Shown here piece by piece: positions 49,207 to 58,319 of a DNA stretch of 64,000 nucleotides (within the stretch, counting starts at the first letter, position 1; every line of letters starts with the position of its first letter). The notes below the pieces were generated by a model. The model worked only from the letters and a program-made list of their open reading frames with translations, was not told the DNA's origin and searched no databases. The position numbers were made by a program, and so were the translations under genes. The stretch covers positions 404,715-468,714 of the forward strand of contig NZ_LN623542.1 in assembly GCF_000826065.2 (NCBI RefSeq), written 5' to 3'. This DNA is from Tessaracoccus massiliensis (lineage in GTDB: Bacteria; Actinomycetota; Actinomycetes; Propionibacteriales; Propionibacteriaceae).

Positions 49207-50936
49207 GCAAGCAGAAGCCCAGGGGCAAGGAGGACAAGAAGGCGGCCGAGGAGCACCTCACCACGGAGACTCAGACCACCACCACCGAGGACCTGGCCCG
49301 CGACCCACGCACCGGCGGCGACATCCTCGTCGAGATCATGCGGCAGGCCGGCGTGGACGTGGCGTTCGGCGTGATCAGCATCCACAACCTGCCCCTGGTG
49401 GAGGCGGTCGCGCGTGACCTGCGGTTCGTGCCCGTGCGGCACGAGGCCGCTGCAATCAACGCTGCCGACGGCTACGCCCGGGCCACGGGCGGGATCGGCG
49501 TGGCCATCACGTCGACGGGCACCGGCGCGGGCAACGCGGCCGGCTCCATGCTGGAGGCGCTCAACGCGCAGAGCCGGGTGCTGCACATCACCGGAAACGT
49601 CAACGCCGATCTGATCGGCGAGGGCAAGGGTGCCTACCACGAGGTGCCCCGCCAGCTCGCGATGCTGCAGGCTGTCTCGCATGAGGCGATGCGGATCGAG
49701 ACGGCGCGGCAGTCACGGAAGGTGCTGAGCGACGCCCTGCGCATGCTCAACACGCCCCCGTTCGGCCCCGTGAGCGTGGACTGGCCCATCAACCTGCAGT
49801 ACACCGCCGATCCGGAACAGCAGAACAAGGTCCCCGAACGGAAGCCACAGGTGCGCACCGGCGCCCGCCGCGACCTCGAACGCGCCGCAGCCGTCATGGC
49901 CGAGGCCCAGCGCCCGCTGATCTGGGCGGGCGGCGGCGCCCGCACCGTCGGCCCGGCGCTGACGGAACTGGCGGAGAGGTGGGGCGCCGGGGTGCTGACC
50001 GGCGCGAACGGCCGCGGCTCCGTGCCCGAAGACCACCCGCTGTGCATCGGCAACTTCCCCACACACGAGGCCCTCGACGAGTTGTTGCGCGACGCAGACT
50101 GCCTGCTGACCGTCGGCAGCCACCTGCGCGGCAACGAGACCCGCGAGTTCGAACTGCCGCTGCCCGCCAACCACATCCAGATCGACCTCGACCCGGAGGC
50201 GCTCGGCCGCAACTTCCCCATCGAGGTGGGGCTGCAGGCCGACGCGGCGAGCGCGGTGCCGGCGCTGCTTGCCGAGTTGGGTGAGCACGCCGTCGACGAG
50301 GAGTGGGCGCAGCGCGTCGCCGAGGTCGCGGCCACGGCGCGCAAGGATCTGCGCAAGCAGATCGGCGCCTACGCGGAGATCTGCGACTCGATGCGCAAGC
50401 GGCTGCCCAAGGGTTCGCCCATCGTGCGCGACGTCACCATCCCCGGCAGCTCCTGGGGCAACCGGCTGCTACCGATCTTCGAGCCCACCAGCAACGTGCA
50501 CGCCGCCGGCGGGGGGATCGGGCAGGGGTTGGCGATGGCTGTCGGCGCCGGGGTCGCCCGCCCAGAGGTGCCCACGCTGGCGATCGTCGGCGACGGCGGC
50601 CTCGCCGTCCACCTCGGCGAGCTCGCAGTGCTCGCCAATGAGCAGCCACACGTGGTGCTGGTGATCTTCAACGACGGCGGCTACGGCGTGCTGCGCAACC
50701 TGCAGAAGGCGCGCGGTGAGAAGAAGCGCGGGGTCGACCTGTTGACGCCGGATTTCGGGTTGCTGGCGGAGTCGTTCGGGCTCAAGCACAAGCGGGTCGA
50801 ATCTGCCGACGACTTCGATCAGGCGTTGAAGAAGGCCGTCAAGCGCGGCGGCCCGACGGTGATCGAGGTGGCGGTGAAGAAGCTGCGCCCGAAGCCGCAG
50901 GCCATGATCCCCGCGATCTCGGTCCCGAACGCCTAG
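49203..50936 (+). CDS. Thiamine-pyrophosphate-dependent enzyme (acetolactate synthase-like)
   Basis: This 577-residue protein has the three domains of TPP decarboxylases and synthases: N-terminal pyrimidine domain (VRHEAAAINAADGYARATGG with the catalytic Glu), a central domain (PLIWAGGGARTVG) and the C-terminal PP domain with the TPP/Mg motif GDGGLAVHLGELAVL ... IFNDGGYGVLRN. It has a Lys-rich N-terminal extension of 35 residues. The actual reaction (acetolactate synthase, benzoylformate decarboxylase or other) cannot be set by sequence alone. Confidence 0.9.
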   Translation: MSKQKPRGKEDKKAAEEHLTTETQTTTTEDLARDPRTGGDILVEIMRQAGVDVAFGVISIHNLPLVEAVARDLRFVPVRHEAAAINAADGYARATGGIGVAITSTGTGAGNAAGSMLEALNAQSRVLHITGNVNADLIGEGKGAYHEVPRQLAMLQAVSHEAMRIETARQSRKVLSDALRMLNTPPFGPVSVDWPINLQYTADPEQQNKVPERKPQVRTGARRDLERAAAVMAEAQRPLIWAGGGARTVGPALTELAERWGAGVLTGANGRGSVPEDHPLCIGNFPTHEALDELLRDADCLLTVGSHLRGNETREFELPLPANHIQIDLDPEALGRNFPIEVGLQADAASAVPALLAELGEHAVDEEWAQRVAEVAATARKDLRKQIGAYAEICDSMRKRLPKGSPIVRDVTIPGSSWGNRLLPIFEPTSNVHAAGGGIGQGLAMAVGAGVARPEVPTLAIVGDGGLAVHLGELAVLANEQPHVVLVIFNDGGYGVLRNLQKARGEKKRGVDLLTPDFGLLAESFGLKHKRVESADDFDQALKKAVKRGGPTVIEVAVKKLRPKPQAMIPAISVPNA

Positions 50937-51094
50937 CCGCACCCCGCTCCACTCGCCCGCTCACATCTAGATTTGGGCCTTCAGGGTGCCCACGCGCCCC
51001 CTCCGAAAGTAGGAGGCAGAGACCAGACCTCCGTCCGACGACAGCCGTTGCGCCGCCTCGCTACCGTGGAAGCACGGTTCGAGGACGGAGTGCA

Positions 51095-52618
51095 ATGAGC
51101 AAGGCGCTGGGTTGGATCATCGCGTTGGTGGTGTTGTTGGGGATCCCGACGGCGTTCTTCGGGCTGGGCTGGATCACCCAGCCCTTGCTGTGGCTGCTGC
51201 GCACTCCAGTGCTGCTGCTGGCCATCGTCGCCCTGCTGTTCGTGGGCTGGCACGCCTTTCAGCACACGGAGTTGAAGAACGTGCCCAAGGGGGAGCGGCC
51301 AGCCGTCGAGGCGGCCAACAAGCGGCACGTGCGGATCGCGATGCTCACCACCGTCGTCGCCGTGCCCGTCCTGGCCGTGGCGTGGGTGCTGATCTCGTGG
51401 AGCCAGCAGACTCAGCTCGTGGGCTCGTTCACCACGAGCGACGAGATCCCCAGCTACGAGTACCGCGCGCCGTTCGTCGTGGCCGAGCAGTTGGCCAACC
51501 GCGATCTCGACAACGTGATCGGCGACCGCGTCGGCGCGCACGCCGTCCAATCTGCGGATAACCCCAACCAGTACACGTCCCTGGTGATCCGCCGCGGGTG
51601 GCTCGAGGGCTACGCGGCGGTGCAGGTCATCCAGCCGCCGCTGGTGGGCGCCCGGAACCAGACGTCCAACGCCTGCCACTTCGACCCCTCCCACAAGCTC
51701 CGCCTCGACGGCTTCGCCCCGAACAACAACCTGGGCTACTCCCTGTCCTTCAAGCGTCCGTTCTCCTTCTGGGACGTCAGCGACTCCTACGGCCTCTGCG
51801 ACGGCGACGAGCCCGTCGTCGTAGTGCCCCTCAAGAAGCTGGGTGGCTTCTGGCCCGTGGTGACGGCCAGGCCCGACGGGGTCGCCGTCTACCGCGGCGG
51901 GGAGCTGAGCGTCTACGGCGCCGACGAGGTGCCCGCCGAGCTCGACGGCCCCACCTACCCCCGCTCCCTGGCCGCGCAGCAGCGCGGCGCCAGCACCGCG
52001 TCGGGCTCCTTCGCGGACTGGATCTTCAAGCGCGCCGGGTTCGACACCGCCGGTGGACGTGACAGCGACGACGAGGACGACGAGCAGCAGAGCACCACCG
52101 ACGAACCCAACGCGGCCAACGCCATCGACTTCTCGCTGATCGACGACGGCGGCGCCGGCGAGTACGTCACCGCGCTCACCCCCGTGGGGGCCTCGGAATC
52201 CGTGGTGGCGCTGGGCCACATCAACAACCGGCAGACCGGGGGCGACCTCAACCCGTACGTCGTGTCGCGGTACGAGGAGGCGCTGCCGGCCCTCTCGACC
52301 AGCGAGAACCGCATCCGCAGCGACTTCAACCACCTCCCCGGCTGGGCCTCCGGCATGCGGGTGATGGAGATCACGCCGGCTGCAGACGGCAACTTCGTGG
52401 CCAGCATCGGGCAGAACCAGGTGGTCACCTACCGGATGCTGGTGGCCACCGATGGCTCGGTGAGCGTCCTCGACCAGGCCGGCGGTGAGGCGCCCGCGGC
52501 GTCGGATCCAGCCGCGCCGCCGTCGGAGGGGACGGACCCGGCCACGCTCAGCACGGAGGAACTCCAGCGGCTGATCAAGGAGTATGCGGATGAGTTGGCC
52601 GAGCGCGCCGAGGGGTAG
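51095..52618 (+). CDS. Large membrane-anchored hypothetical protein
   Basis: This 507-residue protein has three N-terminal hydrophobic segments (IIALVVLLGIPTAFFGL; LLLAIVALLFVGW; MLTTVVAVPVLAVAWVLI), then a long extracytoplasmic part with a possible disulfide (NACHF and GLCDGDE), an acidic linker (DSDDEDDEQQ) and a Pro/Ala-rich tail. I do not recognise the family. It is followed after nine bases by the Nudix gene. Confidence 0.8.
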   Translation: MSKALGWIIALVVLLGIPTAFFGLGWITQPLLWLLRTPVLLLAIVALLFVGWHAFQHTELKNVPKGERPAVEAANKRHVRIAMLTTVVAVPVLAVAWVLISWSQQTQLVGSFTTSDEIPSYEYRAPFVVAEQLANRDLDNVIGDRVGAHAVQSADNPNQYTSLVIRRGWLEGYAAVQVIQPPLVGARNQTSNACHFDPSHKLRLDGFAPNNNLGYSLSFKRPFSFWDVSDSYGLCDGDEPVVVVPLKKLGGFWPVVTARPDGVAVYRGGELSVYGADEVPAELDGPTYPRSLAAQQRGASTASGSFADWIFKRAGFDTAGGRDSDDEDDEQQSTTDEPNAANAIDFSLIDDGGAGEYVTALTPVGASESVVALGHINNRQTGGDLNPYVVSRYEEALPALSTSENRIRSDFNHLPGWASGMRVMEITPAADGNFVASIGQNQVVTYRMLVATDGSVSVLDQAGGEAPAASDPAAPPSEGTDPATLSTEELQRLIKEYADELAERAEG

Positions 52619-52627
52619 CGTGGCGCC

Positions 52628-53266
52628 ATGAATGAGGCGTCCGAGGAGCTGCACGGCATCGCGCGGGAGCTGACCGCCCTGTCGGAGAGCGCGTTGGCGT
52701 ACTGCACCGACAGGTTCGACATCGAGCGGTTCCACCGGATCGCGGAGATCGCGCGGGACCTGATGCAACTGGTCTCCGCCGATGAGTTGCCGCCCTTCAG
52801 CAGGGAGGTGGCGTCGACGGCGGGCTACACCACGCCGAAGATCGACGTGCGTGGCGCGGTGTTCGACGACGACGGGCGCGTGCTGCTGGTGCGCGAGATC
52901 CTCGACCACGACCTGTGGACTCTGCCCGGCGGCTGGTGCGACGAGGGCGACACCCCGCGCGGCTCCATCGAGCGCGAGGTGCTCGAGGAGGCCGGGGTGC
53001 AGGTGCGCGCCACCCACCTGGCGGCGGTGCTGGACCGCGAGAAGTGGGGGCACCAACCGCCGCTGGACCACCACTGCTACAAGCTGTTGTTCGTCTGCGA
53101 GCCCCTCGCCCCCGTCGACCTCACCTACACCAGCGACGAGACCAGCGAGATCGGCTGGTTCGCCGTCGACGACCTGCCGGAGCTCTCCACGGGCCGCATC
53201 CTGCCCGCGCAGATCGGGTTGCTGCACCGTCACTGGATCAACCCCACTCCGGCCGATGTTGACTGA
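52628..53266 (+). CDS. Nudix hydrolase with N-terminal helical domain
   Basis: Residues 1-65 (IARELTALSESALAYCTDRFDIERFHRI) form the N-terminal domain found in a group of ADP-ribose/CoA-type Nudix enzymes. Residues 70-200 are the Nudix domain with box GGWCDEGDTPRGSIEREVLEEAGV (given here in parts: GGWCDEGDT and REVLEEAGV). The end SEIGWFAVDDLPELS is typical. Intact; substrate unknown. Confidence 0.92.
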   Translation: MNEASEELHGIARELTALSESALAYCTDRFDIERFHRIAEIARDLMQLVSADELPPFSREVASTAGYTTPKIDVRGAVFDDDGRVLLVREILDHDLWTLPGGWCDEGDTPRGSIEREVLEEAGVQVRATHLAAVLDREKWGHQPPLDHHCYKLLFVCEPLAPVDLTYTSDETSEIGWFAVDDLPELSTGRILPAQIGLLHRHWINPTPADVD

Positions 53267-53288
53267 TCCCCACCCCACTCCCCTGCGC

Positions 53289-53334
53289 CCAGATCTAGAT
53301 TTAATGTCGTCTGACGTCCCGAATCTAGATCTGG
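53289..53334. repeat. Hairpin, 13-bp perfect arms
   Basis: CCAGATCTAGATT-type arms: 53289-53301 and 53322-53334 pair perfectly. It lies 23 bases after the Nudix stop. The CTAGATTT motif is shared with other hairpins in the window. No U-tract. Confidence 0.85.
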
Positions 53335-53370
53335 TGCCGTTGCCGGGCCCCGGGAACCTACGATGCAGGG

Positions 53371-53834
53371 ATGAAGGGCAGCCGCTTCCCGGAGACCGAA
53401 CCGATCGACCGGCTCTACGAGTGGTTCGCCGACGAGACCGCCGCCACCTCGCCTGTGTGGGAACGGTTGTGCCGCTGGATCGCCCGCACGCCCGAAGTGC
53501 ACCGTCGCCTCGACGGCCTCCCCGGGCAGGCGCGCCAACCCAACCGGTTCCTCGCCGCAGTCCGCTTCCTCGACGGCCCGACGCGACCCGGCGAGGCCTT
53601 CGCAGAGTGGGTCGACGACAACTGGGCTGAGCTGGAGGGAGTCATCCTGACCCGCACCACCCAGACGAATGAGCCGGGGCGGTGCGCCGTCGTCGCGCCT
53701 GTGCCCGCGTCGTCCCCGGCATCGACGCGGCGCCTCTGGACGAGCCTCCCGAGGCCGCCACGTTCGTCGTCGCCCTCGACGGCGAACCCCTCGGCTGGGC
53801 CCAGGCCCACGGCCGCTCGGTCTCCTGGGCCTGA
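53371..53834 (+). pseudogene. DUF2332-family protein with deletion and frameshift
   Basis: ATG 53371 starts a DUF2332-like protein (RLYEWFADETAATSPVWERL; GQARQPNRFLAAVRFL; LTRTTQTNEPGRCAVV). The frame then shifts, and the tail FVVALDGEPLGWAQAHGRSVSW in another frame is the DUF2332 end with its stop at 53832-53834. Whole proteins have over 300 residues, so about half is missing. Confidence 0.8.
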
Positions 53835-53840
53835 CCTCCG

Positions 53841-53954
53841 TGAGCAATTGGATGGGGTCGTGGCCCGGATCCGCGATGAGCAATTGGATAGGGTCACGGC
53901 GCGACACGCCGGGAAAAATGCCCACGGCGGCCCGTGACCCTATCCAATTGCTCA
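53841..53954. repeat. Direct plus inverted repeat cluster
   Basis: A 23-bp arm at 53877-53899 (TGAGCAATTGGATAGGG...) pairs perfectly with 53932-53954. A second copy of the left arm, with three changes, lies at 53841-53863, so the right arm has two possible partners. An inner palindrome CGGCGCGACACGCCG-like stretch fills the loop. No U-tract. Confidence 0.9.
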
Positions 53955-54164
53955 CAGCGCACCCCCGCGGCCTACGCTCCCAACCCGCTCCACGCATGGC
54001 GGGCCCGCCAGTTCCTCGCGCGGCTGCACCCCGAGATGGCCGCCAAGCTCGCGCCCGCCGTCGACTACCGGCCACGAGAGCGCTGGTTCCAGAAGTTTGA
54101 AACGTCTGTCTACGAGACGGTCGCGCGCTACCGCGAGTGGCGCAACCCTCGCCTTCCCGCCTGA
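53955..54164 (+). pseudogene. C-terminal gene fragment
   Basis: The frame AAYAPNPLHAWRARQFLARLHPEM ... RERWFQKFETSVYETVARYREW ends at TGA 54162-54164. It looks like the tail of a real gene, but no start and no known family is apparent, and the repeat cluster precedes it directly. Confidence 0.45.
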
Positions 54165-54183
54165 GAGTTCGGGTAGCTGGATT

Positions 54184-54246
54184 ATCTCTACCGATTCAGG
54201 GGGTAGGTGTGGATTATCCACACCGAGGCCCCGAATCGGTAGAGAT
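54184..54246. repeat. Compound hairpin, 18-bp arms
   Basis: ATCTCTACCGATTC-A-GGGG (54184-54202) pairs with CCCCGAATCGGTAGAGAT (54229-54246), with one bulge. Nested inside is GGTGTGGATTATCCACACC (54206-54224), itself a hairpin. It lies between two convergent gene ends. No U-tract. Confidence 0.87.
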
Positions 54247-54249
54247 ATT

Positions 54250-55116
54250 TCAGGAGGTCTCGGTGGCCCATCTCTCGCGCGCGGCCTCAGCCTCCAGCGC
54301 GTCGCGCACCGCTGCGCCGAGGAAGCGGTAGGCCCACTCCTGCGCAAGCGTGCGGTTCTCCGCGAAGATGATCGGCACCTGCGGGTAGCGCACCTGACAC
54401 TCACCCAGCATGTCGGCGACCACCGCCGGCTTGACGTGCTTCAGCTTGAAGATCGACGAGTAGCGGTCCTCCACCAGCACCACCGCCCGCGGCACCCCGG
54501 CCAACGCCTCCAGCCGGAAGCGCAGCTTGCCCGACGTCAAGCTCCCCGCAAGATCCTCCAGCGACTTCCGCTCGACGACGGCAACCACCTCGTCGTCAAC
54601 CTTCGCCGCGTAATCACCCACCGGCAGTGCCTCTTTCACGGTGGTCACCTGCTGCTGGGTGAACTTCCAGGCGTAACGCTCGCGGGTGTCGACGGAGAAC
54701 TGCAGGTCCGCCAGGCCCGAGGCGCGCGCTGTCGGCAGGGCGACGTTGGGCCGGGCAGCCTTCGTGGTGCGCGCCGACTGCCAGAAGATCATCTCCCGCC
54801 CCCGCGCCTGGGTGATGACGAACTGGGAGCGTGATTCGCGGGCGCGGTCCACCTCGATCGTGATCGCCGCGCCCCGCTGCACGCAGGAGCGCAGCGGCAG
54901 CTCCTCGACGATCTCGACGATCTCGGCGTCCTCCGGCCACGGCAGGCCGTGCCGGTGGCAGTAGATCTTCGACGCCCGGGGCCAGGTGTCCTTGACCCGC
55001 AGCACCAGACCGTCACCGATGGGGATCCGCACCAGATACGGCAGCGTCGATTCCTCCGGGTTGCGCGCAATCTGCAGCGTCAGCACCAATCCCTCCTTGA
55101 CCCCTGTTGGCCCCAC
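54250..55116 (-). CDS. ERCC4/XPF-type nuclease-domain protein
   Basis: The C-terminal half of this 288-residue protein is an ERCC4 nuclease domain: first acidic residue in FSVDTRERYAWKF, Asp in LPVGDYAAK, and the catalytic VVERKSLEDLAGSL (ERKxxxD), then AVVLVEDRYSSI. The N-terminal half (LVRIPIGDGLVLRVKDTWPR; IYCHRHGLPWPE) is typical of the actinobacterial members. It probably cuts branched or damaged DNA; role in repair is inferred. Confidence 0.92.
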   Translation of the reverse strand: MGPTGVKEGLVLTLQIARNPEESTLPYLVRIPIGDGLVLRVKDTWPRASKIYCHRHGLPWPEDAEIVEIVEELPLRSCVQRGAAITIEVDRARESRSQFVITQARGREMIFWQSARTTKAARPNVALPTARASGLADLQFSVDTRERYAWKFTQQQVTTVKEALPVGDYAAKVDDEVVAVVERKSLEDLAGSLTSGKLRFRLEALAGVPRAVVLVEDRYSSIFKLKHVKPAVVADMLGECQVRYPQVPIIFAENRTLAQEWAYRFLGAAVRDALEAEAARERWATETS

Positions 55117-55219
55117 CCATGACCTGGGTTAAGCTAGTCGGAACCGCCGGGGCCATGACTCATTCCAAGCGAGCTTGCTCGTTCTGTCAGACCCCGGCGG
55201 CCCTTTCAGGTCAAGCGGA

Positions 55220-56716
55220 TCAGCCCTTCATCGACCCCGTCTCGGCCAGGTTCTGGTGGAACGAGAACGCGGTCTCCAGATCGTGCGGCGTGTGCAGTGG
55301 CTTGCCCGGCGCCTCGGCCCGCTTCACGTACTCCTCGAGCAGCGGCCGGTACTCCGGGTGCGCGATCTCGATCATCTTGCGGGAACGCTCGCGCGGCGCC
55401 AGGCCACGCAGATCGGCGTAGCCGTATTCACTGATGACCACCATGGCGTCGTGCTCGGTGTGGTCGATGTGCGTGGCGAACGGCACGATCGCGGAGATCG
55501 CCCCGTCCTTGGCCACCGACGGCGTGATGAAGCTGGAGATCCAGGCGTTGCGCGTGAAGTCACCCGAGCCGCCGATGCCGTTCATGATGCGCGAACCGGA
55601 CACGTTGGTGGAGTTGATGTTGCCGTAGAGATCCGCCTCGATCATGCCGTTGGTGGCGATCAGGCCGACACGACGGATGACCTCGGGGTGGTTCGAGACC
55701 TGCAGCGGGCGGGTGACGATGTACTCGCGGTAGCGCTTCGCCTCGGCGTTCATCTTCTCCGCGTACTCCGGCGACAGCGAGAACGACGTCGCGGACGCGA
55801 CCGACATCTTGCCGGCGTCGATCAGGTCGACCATGCCGTCCTGAATGACCTCGGTGTAGGCCTGGATGTTGGTGAACTTCGAATCGAGCAGGCCCGCCAT
55901 CACGGCGTTGGGCACGTTGCCGACGCCAGACTGCATGATGTAGCCGTCGTACGCGAGACGCCCGGCCTTGACCTCACCTTCGAGGAAGTCCAGGAAGTGG
56001 CCGGCGATCTGGCGCGACACGTCGTCGATGGGCTTGAACGGGGCGTTGCGGTCCGGCAGGTCCGTCTCCACCACCGCGACCACCTTGTCGAGGTCGATGT
56101 CGATGTAGGTGGTGCCGATGCGCTGCCCGGGCTCCTTCAGCGGGATGGGCTCACCCTTCTTGACACGGTAGATGTCCGCCATGCCTTCCAGGTCTTCGGA
56201 CTGCCAGGAGTTGACCTCGATGATGATGCGATCTGCGAGATCGAGGTACTCCACGTTGTTGCCCACGCCCGACGACGGCACCAGGTGGCCGTCGTCCGTG
56301 ATCAGCGCGGCCTCGACGATGGCCACGTCGAGCTGGCCGTGGAAGCCGTCCACGACCTGGCGGGCGGAGTGCGACAGGTGCACGTCGACGTACATCATGT
56401 CGCCGGCGTTGATGGCGTTACGCATCGCCGGGTCCGACTGGTAGGGGCGACGGTGGCCGATGGCGGCGGCGTCGGTGAGGATGCCGTCGCAGTCAGGGGC
56501 GGTGGATGCGCCGGTGAACAGGTCGATCGTGTACTCCTCGCCACGCGCATGGACGTCGATGGCGTGGTTGGCGATGGCGGTGGGCATGGCCTTGGGGTAG
56601 GCGGAGCCGGTGAAGCCGGACATGCCGACCTTGTCACCGTTGTGGACGAACTGGACAGCCTCGTCGGCCGACATGACCTTCCCACGTAGCGCGGCTTTGC
56701 GGACACGGTTGGACAC
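55220..56716 (-). CDS. Succinate CoA transferase (acetyl-CoA hydrolase/transferase family)
   Basis: This 498-residue enzyme belongs to the Cat1/ScpC/AarC type of CoA transferases. The likely catalytic Glu is in QAYTEVIQDG, and the substrate loops GVGNVPNAVMAGLL and GIGGSGDFTRNAW match the family. In propionibacteria this enzyme transfers CoA between propionyl-CoA and succinate in the Wood-Werkman cycle, which needs cobalamin-dependent methylmalonyl-CoA mutase and so links to the module at 1-5 kb. The start is GTG 56716. Acetate could be an alternative acceptor. Confidence 0.93.
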   Translation of the reverse strand: MSNRVRKAALRGKVMSADEAVQFVHNGDKVGMSGFTGSAYPKAMPTAIANHAIDVHARGEEYTIDLFTGASTAPDCDGILTDAAAIGHRRPYQSDPAMRNAINAGDMMYVDVHLSHSARQVVDGFHGQLDVAIVEAALITDDGHLVPSSGVGNNVEYLDLADRIIIEVNSWQSEDLEGMADIYRVKKGEPIPLKEPGQRIGTTYIDIDLDKVVAVVETDLPDRNAPFKPIDDVSRQIAGHFLDFLEGEVKAGRLAYDGYIMQSGVGNVPNAVMAGLLDSKFTNIQAYTEVIQDGMVDLIDAGKMSVASATSFSLSPEYAEKMNAEAKRYREYIVTRPLQVSNHPEVIRRVGLIATNGMIEADLYGNINSTNVSGSRIMNGIGGSGDFTRNAWISSFITPSVAKDGAISAIVPFATHIDHTEHDAMVVISEYGYADLRGLAPRERSRKMIEIAHPEYRPLLEEYVKRAEAPGKPLHTPHDLETAFSFHQNLAETGSMKG

Positions 56717-56807
56717 TTGGGTCTCCTAGGGTTGCGGATTCGCGGCCCATCATAGGCTGAGCGACCCCGCCGCACGCCGGTTGCGCGGGAATGATATAAG
56801 ACCGATT

Positions 56808-58082
56808 TCAGGGCGCGATGCGGTAGCGCCGGAACGCCGGGAACGCGGCCGCCGCGACAGCGATGCCGAGCAGCACCAGCAGACCACCGCCGCCGGTGGC
56901 CCAGGCCGCCCCAACCATCTCCGCGACACCGCCGTGCACCACGTCCGCGATGCGTGGCCCGCCCGCCACCACCACGATGAACACGCCCTGCAGCCGGCCG
57001 CGGCGTGCGTCGTCGGTGGCACTGAGCAGGATGGACTGGCGGAAGGCGGCCGAGGCCATATCGGCCGCGCCACCGATCACGAGCATGCCGAGCGCGAGGC
57101 CGAGCATCGCGCGGGTCGCCCACTGCGCCAGCCCGACGGCGAGCCCCATCACCGCCATCGCCCCGCCCCACACCGCGATCGCCCACAGCACCGCGGCACC
57201 CTGCCGCTGCACGCGTGAGACCCAGCCGCCGAACACCCCGCCCAGCACGGCGCCGGCGGGCATCGCGGCGTACAGGAGCGCGAACTCCGGCCCACCTTCG
57301 GCGGGCCCGCCGAACTGCGCGTGCGCCATCTCCGGGAACAGGGCGCGGGGCATGCCGAACACCATCGCGATGAGGTCGACCACGAAGCTCAGCAGCAGGA
57401 TCTTGTGCGCCCCCAGGTAGACCAGCCCGTCGACGACAGCGCGCAGCCCCGGGGAACCCTGCGGGTTGTCGACCGGCAGCGGCGGCAGCTTGTAGACCGC
57501 GTAGAGGGTGGCGAAGAGGGTGAGCGTGTCGATGAAGTAGAGCCACTCGTAGCCCAGCACCGGGATCAGCGCGCCGCCCACGAGCGGCCCCGCGATCGCG
57601 CCGGCCGACATCACCGTCATGTTGAGCGCGTTCGCCGCCGGCAGTTGGTCCTTGGGCAGGAGTTTGGGGAGGATCGCGGTGCGGGTGGGCTGGTTGACGG
57701 CGAAGAACGCCTGCTGCACGGAGAACAGGGTGAGCAGCAACCACACGTTGTTCAGTTCGAGGAACGCCTGCAGCCAGAACAGCGCGGTGGTGGCGATCAG
57801 CCCGCCGGTGGTGATCTCGAGGAGCCGACGTCGATCCATGCTGTCGGCCAGCGCCCCACCCCAGAGCCCGAAGACCACCAGAGGCACTAGGCCGAAGACG
57901 CCGGTAAGCCCCACCATGCCGGAGGATCCGGTGATGGCGTAGATCTGCGCGGGCACGGCGACCACGGTGAGTTGCGCTCCGATGACCGTGACGATGTTGG
58001 CGGTCCACAGGCGTCGGAAGTCCGGGGTCCGAAGCGGCCGGGTGTCGGCGAATATCCCGCGCAGCTTGCTGGCGAGGCTCAC
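56808..58082 (-). CDS. MFS exporter (EntS-like)
   Basis: This 424-residue protein has about 12 hydrophobic segments. It carries the EntS/MFS_3-type pattern FRRLWTANIVTVIGAQLTVVAVPAQIY at the start, loop GGALADSMDRRRLL, and VQQAFFAVNQPTRTAILPKLL in helix 4. Relatives export siderophores or drugs; the substrate is unknown here. Cytoplasmic membrane. Intact. Confidence 0.92.
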   Translation of the reverse strand: MSLASKLRGIFADTRPLRTPDFRRLWTANIVTVIGAQLTVVAVPAQIYAITGSSGMVGLTGVFGLVPLVVFGLWGGALADSMDRRRLLEITTGGLIATTALFWLQAFLELNNVWLLLTLFSVQQAFFAVNQPTRTAILPKLLPKDQLPAANALNMTVMSAGAIAGPLVGGALIPVLGYEWLYFIDTLTLFATLYAVYKLPPLPVDNPQGSPGLRAVVDGLVYLGAHKILLLSFVVDLIAMVFGMPRALFPEMAHAQFGGPAEGGPEFALLYAAMPAGAVLGGVFGGWVSRVQRQGAAVLWAIAVWGGAMAVMGLAVGLAQWATRAMLGLALGMLVIGGAADMASAAFRQSILLSATDDARRGRLQGVFIVVVAGGPRIADVVHGGVAEMVGAAWATGGGGLLVLLGIAVAAAAFPAFRRYRIAP

Positions 58083-58218
58083 TCTTCGGCTCCCTGGTGG
58101 ATCATGACGGTGAGATTACCCCTGTCGCCGGCCCCATCGTCGACCCCGGCGCCTCCCTGCAGGCTTGGCCTTGTGCTGACCTCCTCAACCGAGCTCGTTC
58201 ACCGACAGCGAAACAGGG

Positions 58219-58292
58219 TTGAGTCACCCACGCTCAATTCTGACTTGACTTTCTCGGAGCGCGGATTAAAGTTGAGTCCATCAAGCTCAACT
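58219..58292 (+). promoter_or_regulatory. hsp20 promoter with two HAIR-like operators
   Basis: Two dyads of the form TTGAG-n9-CTCAA lie at 58219-58237 and 58272-58290 (the second extends to AGTTGAG...CTCAACT). They match the HspR-associated inverted repeat of actinobacteria. Between them is a likely promoter: -35 TTGACT at 58245-58250 and -10 TAAAGT at 58267-58272 with 16-base spacing. The second operator overlaps the -10 box, so a bound repressor would block transcription. Confidence 0.78.
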
Positions 58293-58319
58293 TGTAGATG
58301 CCTAGTGAAAGGAAACATC

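Noticed and set aside
50981-53278. A 765-codon open frame on the minus strand
   Set aside because: It is antisense to three well supported plus-strand features (membrane protein, Nudix gene and their promoter). Its translation is rich in Arg, Gly, Val and His without any domain, as expected for the shadow of high-GC genes.
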